Source: Pachydiplax longipennis (lineage: Eukaryota > Arthropoda > Insecta > Odonata > Libellulidae). From it: DNA of 64,000 nucleotides. Positions 27,000 through 40,359 of the stretch are shown here, one piece after another. The notes under the pieces were generated by a model that was given only the letters and a program-made list of their open reading frames with translations, was not told the origin of the DNA and did no database searches. The stretch spans positions 51,036,001 through 51,100,000 of the forward strand of contig JAVFKF010000015.1 in NCBI GenBank assembly GCA_036926295.1, given 5' to 3'. Within the stretch, counting starts at the first letter, position 1, and every line of letters starts with the position of its first letter. The position numbers and the translations under genes are program-made.

Positions 27000-28050
27000 G
27001 ACACAGTGTAAACCTCGAAGGTAATTATATGAACCCGAAATGTAAAGCGAGTTCCCAAGTGAACTCACATGGCTGAGACATTAAGTCTATTGGAGGATTA
27101 AGGGCTTCCTAACTCCGTTGACATCTGTGCACAGGAAGGAAATGTAGAGGATTACTTCCAGCATTACATTTAGTTCCCGAAACGAGTGTATTTGCATTCT
27201 CGACTCCACCGATTGTGCGAGACTGTGACTGGAAGCTTTAAAGATGTTACAAATCTTTCGGTAAAAATAGACGCCACATGACTTTGGCTTCCTGAGCTGG
27301 TGTCGCACGTGTGAAAACGGATTTTTGCCGTGAAAAGGATATGGGTATGGACAATGGGAGAAGGACTAAGCGGTATGTGTAGGGGCGAAGTATTGAAGAA
27401 ACATGCTGGACAGGGTTGATTCCACTCCTTTAGAACTCCCCAATTAGAGCTAATAAACCTGCTATGTCCAGTGGTGTACGATACTCCGCCTAAGCCCCCA
27501 CGCTTATCTCTACCCAATTCACCCTTCTTTCCCTTTAATTCCACAGATACGGTGAGCACACAATCTTCCCTGGTTTCTTGCTGAGAACTTTCGCCCGAGA
27601 AAAGAACTTGTCTCGCCTTCGCGTTTTAAATGGGAAAAAAATGAAAGGCCATTCGCTGTGAGCGCACTTGGCTCGAACGCAAGCTGCTTCGCTCGATTAA
27701 TGCAATTCGTTCGCGAGGGACAAAAATGAGAGCGCCTTTTGTTCTGCTTGCGTGGGTGATTTGCAACACCGAGATCGAGTTTGGATTTCCTTTTACTTCG
27801 CCCAAAATTCTCGCTAAGCGGCGCACGTTACTCAATTAGTATTTGGTGAGTTTCGTTGCTATGGAAAAGCACGCCCTCTATTTAGCCGCGCGCTTCATTA
27901 GCTGCGGGCGGGGTGTGTTTGGGTGCACACAAGTTTTGTATTTGGGCACGAATTCCGGCAGAATAATCCGGAAATAATGTCAGTCATCTGTTGGCGAACG
28001 AGATTACTTTGGATCGTCTGCAGTAAAGGAAAGATACCATAAAAACTGGG
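27000..28050. promoter_or_regulatory. GC-richer, CpG-rich non-coding island
   Basis: About 1 kb of complex, non-repetitive sequence, densest in CpG at 27.6-27.95 kb, with repeated GAGCGC/GCTCGA-type words, ATTAATG and CAATTAGT homeodomain-like sites and a half X-box (GTTGCTATGG). Minus-strand open frames of up to 129 codons show no domain. Confidence 0.3.
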
Positions 28051-29159
28051 TTCTGTCCTAATATTGATCCCAACTTCGGTATTTTATGTTTGGTTTCAAC
28101 TTAACTGGACATATAAGGCATGATATTGGATGAATTATAAGGTATTGATGTGAAATACCTAAAAGTGTAATATTGATTGTATTGAATAGGCGGACTGAAA
28201 ATTACGTCTCCCTCAATTCATAACATTCATTTTAAGAATTGGTTATAAAAACAGGAAGTGGGAGAAAGTTTGTATATATTTTATTGTATATTAGTAGCCA
28301 AGAGGCCTCCGTGAAACAAAAGGAACTGATGATGAAGGGCGTTAAGAAGAGAATTCGAAAGGGATTGGTAAAATACATAGCCGGAAAGTTTTACTACTCG
28401 GGTTTGAAATGTGGAAATACGGATATCGAAAGATTTTTAGGCAAGATCTCAAGATGTGGATGTGGCGTAGATAGGAAAAAGTAAGCCAAGCTGACGGAAA
28501 AAAGAATGAGACAGTAACGAAAGAAGTGGAAGAGGAATGGATTTTTATCGATAAAACAAAGCGAAGACAAAATTAATTTAAATATTTAAAGGACAAGATT
28601 ATTATTGAAAGTAATATAAGTTAATATCCATGGTCAGGGAATTTTCGCCATCATCAGCTGATGTGGTTGGTAATCATGTTTTGAATGTTATCGAGATCTG
28701 AATCAATTGCAGAACCACATCATCACCTTTACTTTACGTTATTCACGTACTTATGCACATTTTAGCAAATCAAAACTCTATAGACTTTAGCATTCCATTA
28801 CAAAATCGTGTATGTTGTGAATTAAAACGAATTTAATGCGATATAAAAATTGTTTTAATTATTTCTCATAAAATAAGAGAACATTATATCAATAGCATCT
28901 TAAGGTAAACATTTTCTCAAATGGATCATTTTAAAGCTTAATAATCTATTATTTTGTATTATAATATATTTTGCCTTAAAGTTTTGGTCATTCTATAATT
29001 TCACTTAGATGTCACGTTAATTTATTTAAAGTATTTACGTAAAAATATAAATTGGGTTTAAATTTATTTTCAATCGCTCCTTTGTGTCAAACCAATTCAC
29101 AGGTACCTTTATAGCCTTTTGGGTTTCGTTATAAAAATAGGTCTTTTATATGCTGATAA
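28051..29159. other. AT-rich non-coding DNA
   Basis: An 81-codon Lys/Arg-rich plus frame at 28.24-28.48 kb has no recognisable domain. Nothing else seen. Confidence 0.6.
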
Positions 29160-29450
29160 GTTTCACGTAAATTGGAGTCCGGTTACGCACGCATCGCGAT
29201 TTCACGCCTTCTTACGTTAGCTCCATTCCAAACAACGGTTTTTATTTTCCCCTATCTGCTCCAGATTATCAACACACTGGCTCTTATGCAAATCAGGGTA
29301 ACACGGCATCTGGTCCGGATTTTTACGACAGCTGATGATCTAAGGGTTCGGGCGAAACATTCGGCATTTGGCCATGCAAAGAACCGAGCCAGCGCACTTA
29401 TTGCATGTCTTGCCTCTCCGTGCAGATTATCTCATTGTGGTTAAATATTG
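29160..29450. promoter_or_regulatory. Candidate cis-regulatory module
   Basis: A non-repetitive, GC-richer island between AT-rich flanks. It holds a perfect POU octamer ATGCAAAT (29286-29293), a palindromic E-box CAGCTG (29329-29334) and a Runx-type TGTGGTTA (29436-29443). POU, bHLH and Runt factors are typical neural inputs, which would suit scratch about 20 kb away. Each motif alone is weak evidence; the cluster and base composition are the reason for the call. Confidence 0.35.
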
Positions 29451-30129
29451 ACGCTCGAAGAGAATTTTATCCAGAAACGCTTAATCATTTCTGAGTATAT
29501 ACGTCTAAATAATATTCCAACGTTTTATTTTACTACTCTGATGATAAAGGCGTCTTTTTAACATTTCACCCTTCCAGGAAATAATCAGAACATTAAATCC
29601 TGTTAAAATATACCCTTTTTTGTCAGATTTTGGTTCTAATAGAGGCCTGATTTCGCTCGCTTAGTAAAAATAGCTCAAAAATATAGTATATAATAACAAT
29701 TCTTTATGTTTTGAAAATAAACATTAAATTCGAAGTTCATACAATTAGATGATGGGATTCAAGATAATATATGTTAGTAATATTAAGACCCATTCCATAG
29801 GATTTAGAAATCTAAATAGTAATTCTACTCAGTTTAGGGAGTACATACATGTAAGTCATTATGCATATCAGTCAGGTAATAGTCGACATCTTTACCCTAC
29901 TTAAAGCGATTATGATACTGTTACCTTTATTTACCACGACTAATAACTTCCAAATCACTCAAAAGAAATATTTCATCTCGATCAGACATAACTCAGATTT
30001 TTGTAAGTATCCCTTTTAAATTATATTTCATTGTCGAAAATAATTAATAATATTGGAGTTAAACCAGTAGTCATTTCAATTTCACTTTCTTGATTAATAT
30101 CTGTATACTAACTCTATACTACTGTATTT
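29451..30129. other. AT-rich non-coding DNA
   Basis: Nothing identified before SINE copy 2. Confidence 0.7.
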
Positions 30130-30245
30130 GGGGCTCACGGACAGCCAAGTGGGCAGCGCGTTCGACTATGGCAAATTCGATCCCGGGTTCGATTCCCGGT
30201 GAAGCCCAAAATGCAAAACGACCTCAGCTGTCGAAGTCCTCATTA
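30130..30245 (+). mobile_element. tRNA-derived SINE, copy 2 (better preserved)
   Basis: A tRNA-like head runs from GGGCTC at 30131 to GAAGCCC at 30207, with five pairs in the acceptor stem. It has an A-box-like ACAGCCAAGTGGG (30141-30153) and a perfect pol III B box, GGTTCGATTCC (30186-30196), inside a strong T arm (CCCGG/CCGGG). The anticodon region does not fold into a standard 7-nt loop, which argues against an active tRNA gene. The sequence after the head (AAAATG, then AGCTGTCGAAG) matches the tail of the copy at 11054, which marks both as one SINE family. Confidence 0.7.
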
Positions 30246-30479
30246 ATTATACTAACACTAATGCCGTATTTGAGAAATCGTGTTCGACGTCAAAACAAAA
30301 ATTCCTCTCATCGTAGAATGTGTGCGTTAGAAATAGATAAACACAAACTCCTGCTAACCAAACAGACTAAATTGCATCCGCGTATCCAACGCAAACAAAT
30401 CAATTGTCGACTTCAATCACCGGAATCTAACGTAGCCTACATAAAGCCACCCATAACAATGAGACGGCAAAAACAGGAA

Positions 30480-31150
30480 AGGACTTAGCCAAGATAAACG
30501 GCATCGCAAACACCGTATTCATCAGAGCGGATCGCGCAAACAATTTTTCTCCCGCGTGACAAATATGCGCAAACTATTTGCTCACCGATAGAAGCTTTAT
30601 TTATGAACTCCCTCGACGCCCTGCCGGCAATGGCCTTATTAGTCCCGTTCGAGTAGCGTAATTAGGATAGGGCTCGATGTAATCGCTGTCGTTTTTATAC
30701 CTTACGGGACCCTCTTGGCCTAAGCCATCTTTCTTTTCCCCTCTTTCTCCCCTCAAAACCGAGCACATCCAACACCGATCCGCAGGGGCCGGAACAACAT
30801 TTATCTACCGGGGGGTTCGGGAGGAATATAAGCGAGGTTATAGCGAAAGGCAGCAGGGTGTTAACCTAGGCGGAGAGGGGAGGGCACGGTTTAAAAAGGG
30901 GCAGGTGCGAGATCACTTCTTTCCGTAAGGGATCAGAAGGGATGCGGAAGGAGCGGGCCCTTTGGAGAGAACGCAACTCACGCAAGCAAATTAGAAGACA
31001 ATAGGCTGCAAAAATGGAGGAGTTTTGCAGCCACCTTTTCCAAGGGGTCGCCGTCGTTGAAAGCTCGTCACCGAGGTGGCCTTTGTTTTCGGATTCCCTT
31101 TCTGCCGTCTGTTCAAACGAGCTATCCTTTTACGTCATGAAGTGCATTCG
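30480..31150. other. GC-richer mixed island
   Basis: Follows the SINE copy. CpG-rich, with GGGGGG at 30811 and a TTACGTCAT CRE-like word near 31,131. No gene is seen. Confidence 0.5.
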
Positions 31151-31739
31151 GCGTTTAAGGATTAATTTGAATTCCTAACCAGAAAGTTGCGTGAAAGGAA
31201 TTAGTTTTAAATGGTTTCCATTGATGCAATACAGGTTCCTTTCCGGCGAGGATAATCGGATCGTGCATTGATCTCTCTTTTCATCTTTGAAATTAAGGAA
31301 ATATTTTTGAAGATCATCTGCTTTAGATTCTGTCTTTATTCCTAATTGGCCTCGCTAAAATTAAGTTAATCCATAGTAAGCTATAGTATAGTTACCCTCT
31401 TCCATTTATGTGATCAATATCCTCTCGGTAAGCAATTGCAAGTTAGAGTGGAATAGCAGAGAAGATAGAAAATATTTAGTCAGTATCGTAGGATATGTAA
31501 CAAGCCGGAATATTTGACTCCTTCCAGATTTACATACATATTATCTTAAATTATGGGAGTTAGGAAATACAATTGTAGTTTATAGAGGTTGAGGATCCTC
31601 AATCCGAAATATTCCGAAATCACTAATCTTTTATTATTAATTATATAAAAGCTTCCATCCATCGGAGAAGCGTTGCAGAGGCTGAAATTGAAGGTGTTTC
31701 ATTTTAAAGTTGTATTCATGTAGTATTTCTTTCCTCTTT
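31151..31739. other. AT-rich non-coding DNA
   Basis: Nothing identified. Confidence 0.7.
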
Positions 31740-32620
31740 AAACCTTTAACTACTTATAACCTCAATGATGAATCGTACAATCGTACTGCCATCATGGCAT
31801 CCGAAACGTAACCACTCTGGACTTAAAAATTTTCCAGCGGAAGCAAAATGGTCTCCCAGCAATTCTGTGGCGTAGATACTTCCCATTTCGAGGTTCTTCA
31901 ATATTTGAGGCCTCGTGGACTCTCCAACTTCCTTACCTGCATCCCGTATTTCAGCGTAGGAAATGATGCTTTCCCCGTTCTCTAGTTTATTCCCCCACCA
32001 ATTTCTGGCAGCAACAGCTCTCCTTATCTGGAACATAACTTTCCCCGAAACAAATTCGATTCGCACAATATCGGTCACCCAGGAGCCATCAGTTCCGCCC
32101 AAAAAGGGTCCACATGTTGAGCGTCTCATCCTCCCATAACGGAGAAGGGACCAAAAAAAAAGAGGTTATTCACCCACCCCACTCATCTCGTACCCCTTTC
32201 GCACCTACCCATTCTAGTTTTACGAAGCTGCCCCGAGGGCATAAAATACTAACTCCAGGAACAAAAATGAAACGTTAAGAGAGAGGATGAGAGAGACCAC
32301 GGGACATGCCACCGAGTTAAACCTAATGGATCCTACTTGTTCCCTCCACTCTAGTCCGTTAAGCTCACCTACCTCATTTCCTCCCCGAGAAGGAGCAGCG
32401 CCACTTTGGGGAAGAGGTTTAAGGAGGGGTCGCTGTTTGAGACGCCACACACGGATCGTTTTTCTCTTCCACTCCACACACTACGTATCTTACAACTCTT
32501 TCCTCCCTCTCTGTCCATCTCCCTGCAGTCTTGATCCGCCAATTACTTCCATGTCCTCATTCTCAGCGTCGTCCTTTGCTCTCCACGGTCACTCAGTGAG
32601 GTCACTATCGCCATTCTAAG
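31740..32620. other. GC-richer island with an unassigned 127-codon open frame
   Basis: A minus-strand frame from Met at 32129 to the stop at 31746 has balanced amino-acid content, unlike the biased frames elsewhere, but I recognise no domain and see no flanking splice or promoter signals. The 32.3-32.6 kb half is pyrimidine-rich. Confidence 0.35.
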
Positions 32621-33679
32621 CTTTCGTCGTAATTTTCTCTCGAAAGATTTTACGGGTGTAGTTTCATTGGCTTGGAGGGCTATCGTTACGGGGAAGATGA
32701 AAATATTCAGTCACATGATTTACTATCTTCAAATAGAATTTGTGAAAATGTCTTAATCAGGGGCAAACTATCCTAATTACAGTACTTACGCAGCACTGTT
32801 ATGTACTTCGGATAGGAGACCTAGAGATTCATAAAAACCATGAGTAAGGCAACGTTATGTTTTCTTCTTTTATCATGCAGTAGGAATTTCAAATTGCTTG
32901 GTTACACAAGAAGAGTCCCTTAGTAAAATTGTTCAAGAAAAAAGGGATAAATTTGATGATACGAGCCAGTTTACATCGATATTTAAGGAAGTAAGCTTTC
33001 AATACTTTCCATATTTCTCATCTGTTTGATGTTTTTGCTTATATATGTAAACAACTCTCTTTGTCCTCATTTGAATGTGTTCATTGGCCTCTTTCGACTT
33101 ATAGAGTCTAAAATTAGTTGCAATGTTATGTAATTGATATTTCTATTGTTCAAATTCAATTTCATTACAAGGAACTATCCTTAAAAGCGTTGGATCGTCG
33201 TAGAAAAAGCTATAAATCATTTTGCAATCATATCTGAAACTTATATATCTCGCATATTGACTTGAAGTTACTGTTCATGATCGTTAATAAGTAAAATTAG
33301 AATCGAATTTAGTAGAAGAGGGAGAAAACAGAGATACTACGTGAAGTAAATAAATGCAAAATAAAATATTCTATTGTATTCGATCCTCGTGAGATAAAAA
33401 TCTCACTTTATTTTGATAATTGCTTACTGGAAACTCCTTAAATGAAAACCGATAGTATTACCCATTCAACTAGCAAACTGACTTTGAATGTTTAAGTATT
33501 ACTGATGATGGAGTTAGTCCTCTAAACAGCTGTTTATCAAAATTAACCCGTGAAGATCTTACAAATTTTCAAATTTTCTTATACATTAGAAAATAGTACT
33601 ACACATAAGTCAGTGTAGTTTGGTCATTCATTTTGAAGTCAAAATCCGCTAACAATCTTATCCTCTCTATGTTGTAGTA
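32621..33679. other. AT-rich non-coding DNA
   Basis: Nothing identified. Confidence 0.7.
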
Positions 33680-34160
33680 TATACTTACTCTATGGTAGTA
33701 CTTTCACCGACATTCTCTTTCCACTTCAACATTGCGCTATTTTGCACCACCATCATCCTCTACAGAATCTTATCTCCTCTCCCTTACCCTTCTCCACCTC
33801 TATAAAGTCCCTTCTGCCCCTTCTTCATTCCCTCGTCCGGAACACCCCTTTATTTCGAAGAGTTAGTGTTATGGCCCTCCTTCCCGCCCCCGCACCGGAC
33901 AGGGGACGGCTCGTGCGTACTCGAAGAATATACATCTACGAGGGAAGGGAATTTAAGATGGGCTGAGGAGGTATGGTTATGGGGAGAGAGGATGGGAAAT
34001 GCGACGGAGTCGTAAATTTTCTCCGTAGGATGCGAGGACATCCAAAACTGCTTCCGCGCTTATCGAGAATTCGAAGGAGGGAACGCTCAGCTTTTCCTTG
34101 CGTGGATCCTGGAATGCCTCTCACTATGTAACGCTTCGTCGCCTGGAATTCCGAGGCTTA
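33680..34160. other. GC-richer island, pyrimidine then purine bias
   Basis: C/T-rich to about 33.85 kb, then G/A-rich. Frames are short and biased. No gene is seen. Confidence 0.5.
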
Positions 34161-35029
34161 GACGGAGACAAAAAAGGTTAGAAATTTTTGGTGGTAAGGA
34201 TGCTGCCTTTAAGTTGTCCTTCACAGCAATTATCTTCACCGGAATGAAATGTTATCACCCTGTTGCTGGAAACGCTATATAAATTCTCGAGAGTTATAAC
34301 ACTTAGCGACTTTTATGAATGCAATCAAATCGAGAGAATTATTTTCATCTATGATTGAAGATTCCATCAACCTATTCTTCTTAAGTTGAAACCAGTTATT
34401 TCATTCTTAAAGCAATAGTTTCTACGAAATCTTTATAGATCTTAATTAAAGAGTAAGTGCAATTTGTATAGGTATCAATTTCTACTAATTCCTTCAGGAG
34501 AAACCGTTACATTAAGAACAAAATTTTTATGGTATCGCACGTATAGATAAAGATTTATAATCATGTTAATTTTATCACCACGTGAATAACAGGGTAGTGT
34601 AAATTTATATCTATGTTCATGCATTTGTAGTACATTTGTTTATATGGTCAGTCATCTTCCCTCTCTCTTCTTCATACACTTTCATTGATGATCATTCTAA
34701 TTATTAAGCTAAGCGAAAGGTAAATCTTTTATGTGTTTGACTTTTGTTTTGTTTATTTGTTTTTTTAATAGCTTTAAAGTTAATTTTTCGATCAGTGTTT
34801 CTCCCTATACTTGCCATATTCATCTCCAAACCTGTAACTATGAATTAGGTTAAATATTACATCGTAGTAGTATACTGTTAAGTTATATTTATTGATTAAG
34901 AGAGAGTGTAGAAATCGAATCTAACTAATAAAAGATTCATTTCGATTTTTAATCTCAGTTTTGAAACGCGTGTCTGAGTGATCACTCAACAGCACCTTGT
35001 GAGAGCAAAATTCTGGAATGTGTTTCGGT
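34161..35029. other. AT-rich non-coding DNA
   Basis: Nothing identified. Confidence 0.7.
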
Positions 35030-35460
35030 TTCATGGAGGGCAATGGATAGGTATGGAGTTGAGGGGAGGGGTTGTAACACCAACTACCGGAGATGGGAAT
35101 TAATAATAAACGCCTTCCCAACGAAGTTCCCCATCTCTCTCTCTCTATCCCTCTTCCATTCCACGTATCCTCTTCCTTTTGCTCATCCCCTTCTTCCCTC
35201 CCTCTTTCTTCCATTTTTTCTCCCATATCTCTTCTCCTCACGGACCCTTTCCTACCCTCCGCCATTCTTTGCCGCGCATCCTTTTTGTACTTCTTCCACC
35301 GAATCCTCCTCTCACCAACTCTTTTCCTTGAATCGATAAAGTTGGGAACCTTCAGCCAAACAGTCTGAAGCTAAGAACGGGAATTCCAAGAATTCGGCGA
35401 AGGGTTCTTTGAATTTCGGGCCGAAAGGCGAAGCAGAGTTCGGATACACACCTGCGAACC
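35030..35460. other. Pyrimidine-rich island
   Basis: Long C/T run from 35.12 to 35.33 kb (CTCTCTCTCTCTATCCCTC-type). It gives Ser/Phe/Leu frames on plus and Arg/Glu/Gly frames on minus, none gene-like. Confidence 0.6.
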
Positions 35461-36559
35461 GATGCACTTCTTTCATAATAGAGATTTTTTAGTTTGGTTG
35501 ACATTATTATATCTGTCTATTCAGAAAAATTATCAAATATATACTCAAATTCAGCGCAGTTAGTACCAATCTAATGCTTTACATGGTGTCATAAGTAATT
35601 GGACGTAGAAGGTGAGGAAATAAAATACACAAACTTCCACACCATAATGCACTTTATTTTGCGACAAAGATTAAGACGCTTTACATGTTGACGTGTATGT
35701 CGAAACCAACTATGACAACTGCGTTATTCACGAAAAAATGCCATTTTCAAAGTTAATTGGAGATGAGGTCATATGAAAATTGTCTTAAATTGCCCTCCGT
35801 TTTCGTTTATCAAAATCCACTCATGTTCTTGAACGTCTAAGTATCGAAATAATGTACAAAGATACATCAATTAAAAATTTACTGTATGAATTATCGTTCG
35901 TTTTTATCCATGTAATTTCCATGTAATTTTTCATGTACGAGGAAACATTATTTTATATTCTAAGAATTGAGCGATTCTCGCTCATATATCTCACAATATA
36001 AATCATTAATGTATCCACCTTGCAGAGGATTAGGAGCAGCAATTCTTACCTTAATGTTGCTAAAACGTATCTAAAAACAAATCCATCAAAATTGATTTCC
36101 CCTTTATTCCCTTCTCATTGATCACCCGCATACTTCCTAACTTCCAATCATATTCAGAAATACTTAGCATACCCAAATGTATTTTATTCCTTCCTTTACT
36201 TTTAGTAATAAATGTCACAGATTTGGAGTAACTTTATACTTTTTCATGAAAAAAGAATAAGGAAAATAGTGTTATTTAACTATAACTGGATATAGTTTCC
36301 TTGGGAAAATTTTTCCATTTTATTATTTTTACCTTAGAATTTAGAAGTTTGAAATCGTGGATTTTGTTACAAACATTAAAATGATAAGACTAATCAAAAA
36401 TTTACAATTAAATTATGCTATTAACGTAATTCTACCTACCAAAGCCATTCACAGTCTTCATTTCAAGGGAAACCATGATGTAGAATGCTTCTCACCGAGA
36501 ACTAGCGGACAAACCATTTTTTTTCAGGCAGTCTCATTTCGCAATACAATCATGGTCAT
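35461..36559. other. AT-rich non-coding DNA
   Basis: Nothing identified. Confidence 0.7.
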
Positions 36560-37680
36560 CTCATTGCTTCAGTAGCCGAACTCATAGAGCATTTACTCCA
36601 CCATAGACGGAAAGTGATTTACACGCCCGTCTAAGCGCGCCAAAATAGTAAATTAGGTGTTTTGAAAGGAAATTAAGGACTGAGCGGACGTCACATTAGT
36701 GAATAATTTCGTCCAGTATTATTAAAGGAGGAAATTTTGTCTGCTGCAAACCTCATTCCAAATCGTCCCTTTCACTCTCATAAATGTTTTAGGACCACGT
36801 GGCGGATAATTATTCCGGCAGTCCGAACCCGCGTAATCAATTTCTTAAACGAGGTTAAAGCGAAAAACTTCGGTCAGTAATTATGTCATCCAATTATTTT
36901 AATCATGCGATTGTAAACAGGGGGCGCACAAACCCAAGGGATATCAATAATACGGCACCTCTATCCTTCCGCGACTGTTTTCGCACAAACGACGGCTTTC
37001 GATTATCAATAAAGTCGAACGCCGGCTCGCACATTTATTTACTCGACGATCGGCAAACATGGCATCAATTATTTGTTCAAGCGGAGTTTCGGCTTTGAAG
37101 AGTATGAAGGGAAGGGGGAGTTTTATAAATGGAAATTTCCACCCGGTCAAAAGCCAGCTATCGATTACCGAGCACGGTAAGTGCATTTGAGAACGCAAAT
37201 CCAAAATCCGATTCGATACTCGCCATTCATCTGTTGAATTACTGCTTCCAAACACATATACGCGCGGACCTTTTGAATAATGCCCGCACCATCGATCACA
37301 CCGCCCTAACGTTTGCTCGCCGTTACACTCCAGCGTGCAATTCCTTAAGGAAATAGTGGACGTTTCTCGTGTGCCATTCCAGCCGAAGCGCGCGCAAACA
37401 TACGCGGCGTTTTTGACGTGGATCCAGTACCCAATTGAATTCAGGGTGCCTAACTAATTCGAATTCCCGGCATTGCCTCATTAATATGGATCCGACGTGA
37501 TTTATCTGCTGCGTGCAATATACGGTGCGTTCTGCAAAAATAAGAGCAGTCGAAGTCTCTGCGCATTACGTCTCCCCAGTGCATGATTTGCGCTGATTTA
37601 TTAGTCGAAAAACGAAAGGCGAGCGATATGGATTCCCTCTCGTGGACAAAATTCGAACGTGACTTTCGGGTTAGACGATT
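36560..37680. promoter_or_regulatory. Long complex non-coding island
   Basis: About 1.1 kb of mixed, non-repetitive sequence with many CpGs and several TAATTA/TTATTAG homeodomain-type cores (for example CATTAATATGG and CTAACTAATTCG near 37.45-37.49 kb). Short open frames overlap on both strands without recognisable proteins. In complexity and length it is the best candidate here for a deeply conserved enhancer. Confidence 0.35.
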
Positions 37681-40359
37681 GTTGAGTCAAGCCCTCGGAA
37701 AGTTAAATTGAACCGTAGCGCAACCTGGTGGGCATTTTTTGCTCGGATCAGAAAATTGGTTATCGATCGATATAGGGTCTCAATGAAATTAGCGATTGGG
37801 TTTGGTGTCTTTGAAACTTTGTCCGCTTTAGAAAAGGATAATGCTGCTGTATATCGCTTCCTATTCTCATATATAATAACACCTAATTAACACCTTTTCT
37901 CTATGTTTTAGAAATATTTTATTACTGATATTAAAATATTTATGAAACCTTTGCTTTCTAATAGTTATGATCGATTGATATTTGAAATTTTTAGCATTTC
38001 TTCTGACAATAAATTTCTTAGGAAAATTCCATTTAGACGAAAAGATTAATTGCTATAATTTTTGCTTGCCTATCATACTGATTGAATCAACGCTTAAAAT
38101 TTTTACGTTTATTACTTATGTTTCTTTCAAGATATCTGCGATTTTTAATCAAGTGCTCGTTCATTATGCTTGAGAAGGGGATACAGACAGGGGATACAGA
38201 AGATAAATTAAGAACAAAAAGGAAATCATATTTTTACAAAGCGTTAACGTAAGGAAAGTCGAGGGTGAAATGAAGAAATGAACGCGGCTATGGCAGAGGA
38301 TGGGATTGAAGAGGGTTCAAACATCTGACATCTGTAAGGTGGTAAGAAAAACGAAAAAGAATCATAATGATTTTGATTTTATTTATGGGCACTATAATGA
38401 TTATCTTCTAGTAAATTTAATGTATTTTCTTTGAAAATTCACAATACCGAATTTATTACCTTTCCAAGAAACATTTCTTATTTCTAAATGAGAATCTCAA
38501 CATTTGATATTTTAATCTCCTCTCAATATTCGCGTCAGGGTTGAATGTGTATTTTTAATCATGTAGAGGTTCAAGAATTCATTATTAACGATACATGTAT
38601 GTTATAAATATATTATGATTTATTTAATTGTACTAAGATAATAAATTCATCGACTTAAATTGAGAAAAGCAAAAGAATTAGAATTCTCGGGAAGTGATAA
38701 GGGATTACATATGTTCAATGAAAGAAATTAAAAGTTTGCAGAATAAAACATTGATATGTTTTTGCTTTATATTTTCATGTTATGCGGGATTATTCATCAT
38801 TGAATTTTGCATATTCAATGTAGATTTAATATTCATAGATATTTTTATATTTAATATAATTGTAAACCAATCTAATGATAACTTTATGAAACATCATAAA
38901 TCTGAACCGTAAACAATGGTTAACATTACCTCAGCTTTATAACAATTGGTTCGTTACATCAGGCCATAATGTCTTCAAAATACACTTTAATATCATTGTC
39001 TTCACTAAAAACATTGTAGATAGATGCAAGGTCTAGTGGCAGTGGATACAATATATGAAATAAAAATAAAAATTATTAGCCATGAAAGATCTAGGATATA
39101 GTAGAGTAAGATAAAACAGGACCTTCAAAATTTGTCTAGAAGGTGGAAGCAATAAAAAGGTAAGACTTGTGTATTTTTATTTTAATCTCTTCTTCTCTCC
39201 CAACCATCATTTGGGATGGGCTTAAAGACTCTTTAGGAAACTTTTACAGTCTCTTACCGCACCAATGAATGTTTTTACCAGTCTTTTTTCTTTGATTTAG
39301 TCCAAACCTTGTAGGGATAGCCATCTATTTCGTGAAATTTAGGCTGAGAAAGTCCCTCTTAAAGTTTCATCATTTCACTTTGATCAGTGAACATGCCGTA
39401 CAATTTTAATAGCGGTCACTTCACTGGTTTTCATAATATTACCTGTTTCTCTATTAGTGTCATCACACTCTTCCTTCTGGTGTAACACCGATCTCAATAT
39501 CTCTGTATATTCATAAGGGAGGATAAAGATTTCGTGTATACATTCTTCACAACACTATTGTGACTGAGGTAATGTTCAAATCATTTAGTTAAAACCAAAA
39601 TTTTTCTCCTATTAATTTGAAATAATAGCTTTCTATAATCTAATAATAAATATTTTTTTATTATTATGCTAAATGTTTATTAATCGACCGTTCATCGGAA
39701 ATCATTCTAAAGGAAAATCACTTATATTTCTTTAAATATTCATGTCTTTTAGGCCCGAGCAATAAAAATCAACATTGAAATTGGTATACTGCTGCGATGA
39801 TATTTTACCAGTGTTATTATTTTTTTATTGTAATCTATTCATAATTTTGTAATATTTCTAGCTTTGTATTGCTAAGTATATATTTTTACCTTTCTAAGGC
39901 GCGGGAAACAAAATTCTTCAAAATTTTACTTTCAGGACTTAAAGTATCACTGATTGTCAAATATAGGGAAATTATCCTTACTCGCCAATTGATGACGAAT
40001 TCCCTCTTTTGTAGAAATGTTCCTGATCACCATTTACTTTTGAAATCCCACTAAAAGCCCGAAGCGATAGGATATCTCGAAGATCCCACTTTTGAAAAAT
40101 ATGCAAACGGTAAAAACGAACTGAGTCATTCAAATCCTAGCAAAATTGGTCAAAATCCGAGGACGATCCATCCGACTTTGGATACTCCCGTGTAAAGAGT
40201 AAAAGAGTGCGTGAAAAGATAAACCGAAAGCTCTCGAAAGAGAGATATAATTCGAGATGCAGCAATACCCATTATTTCCAGGAAATCGCACGAAAATCTC
40301 TTTATATCAGCAACGAATGAAGAAAAAAGTTTCGAAAAAAAAACCAACCCATTTCCAGC
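37681..40359. other. AT-rich non-coding DNA
   Basis: Very AT-rich throughout. Short frames are Phe/Ile/Leu-rich chance products. Nothing identified. Confidence 0.7.

Noticed and set aside
30090..30488. 132-codon plus frame at 30.1-30.5 kb
   Set aside because: It reads straight through the tRNA-derived SINE and shows no domain.
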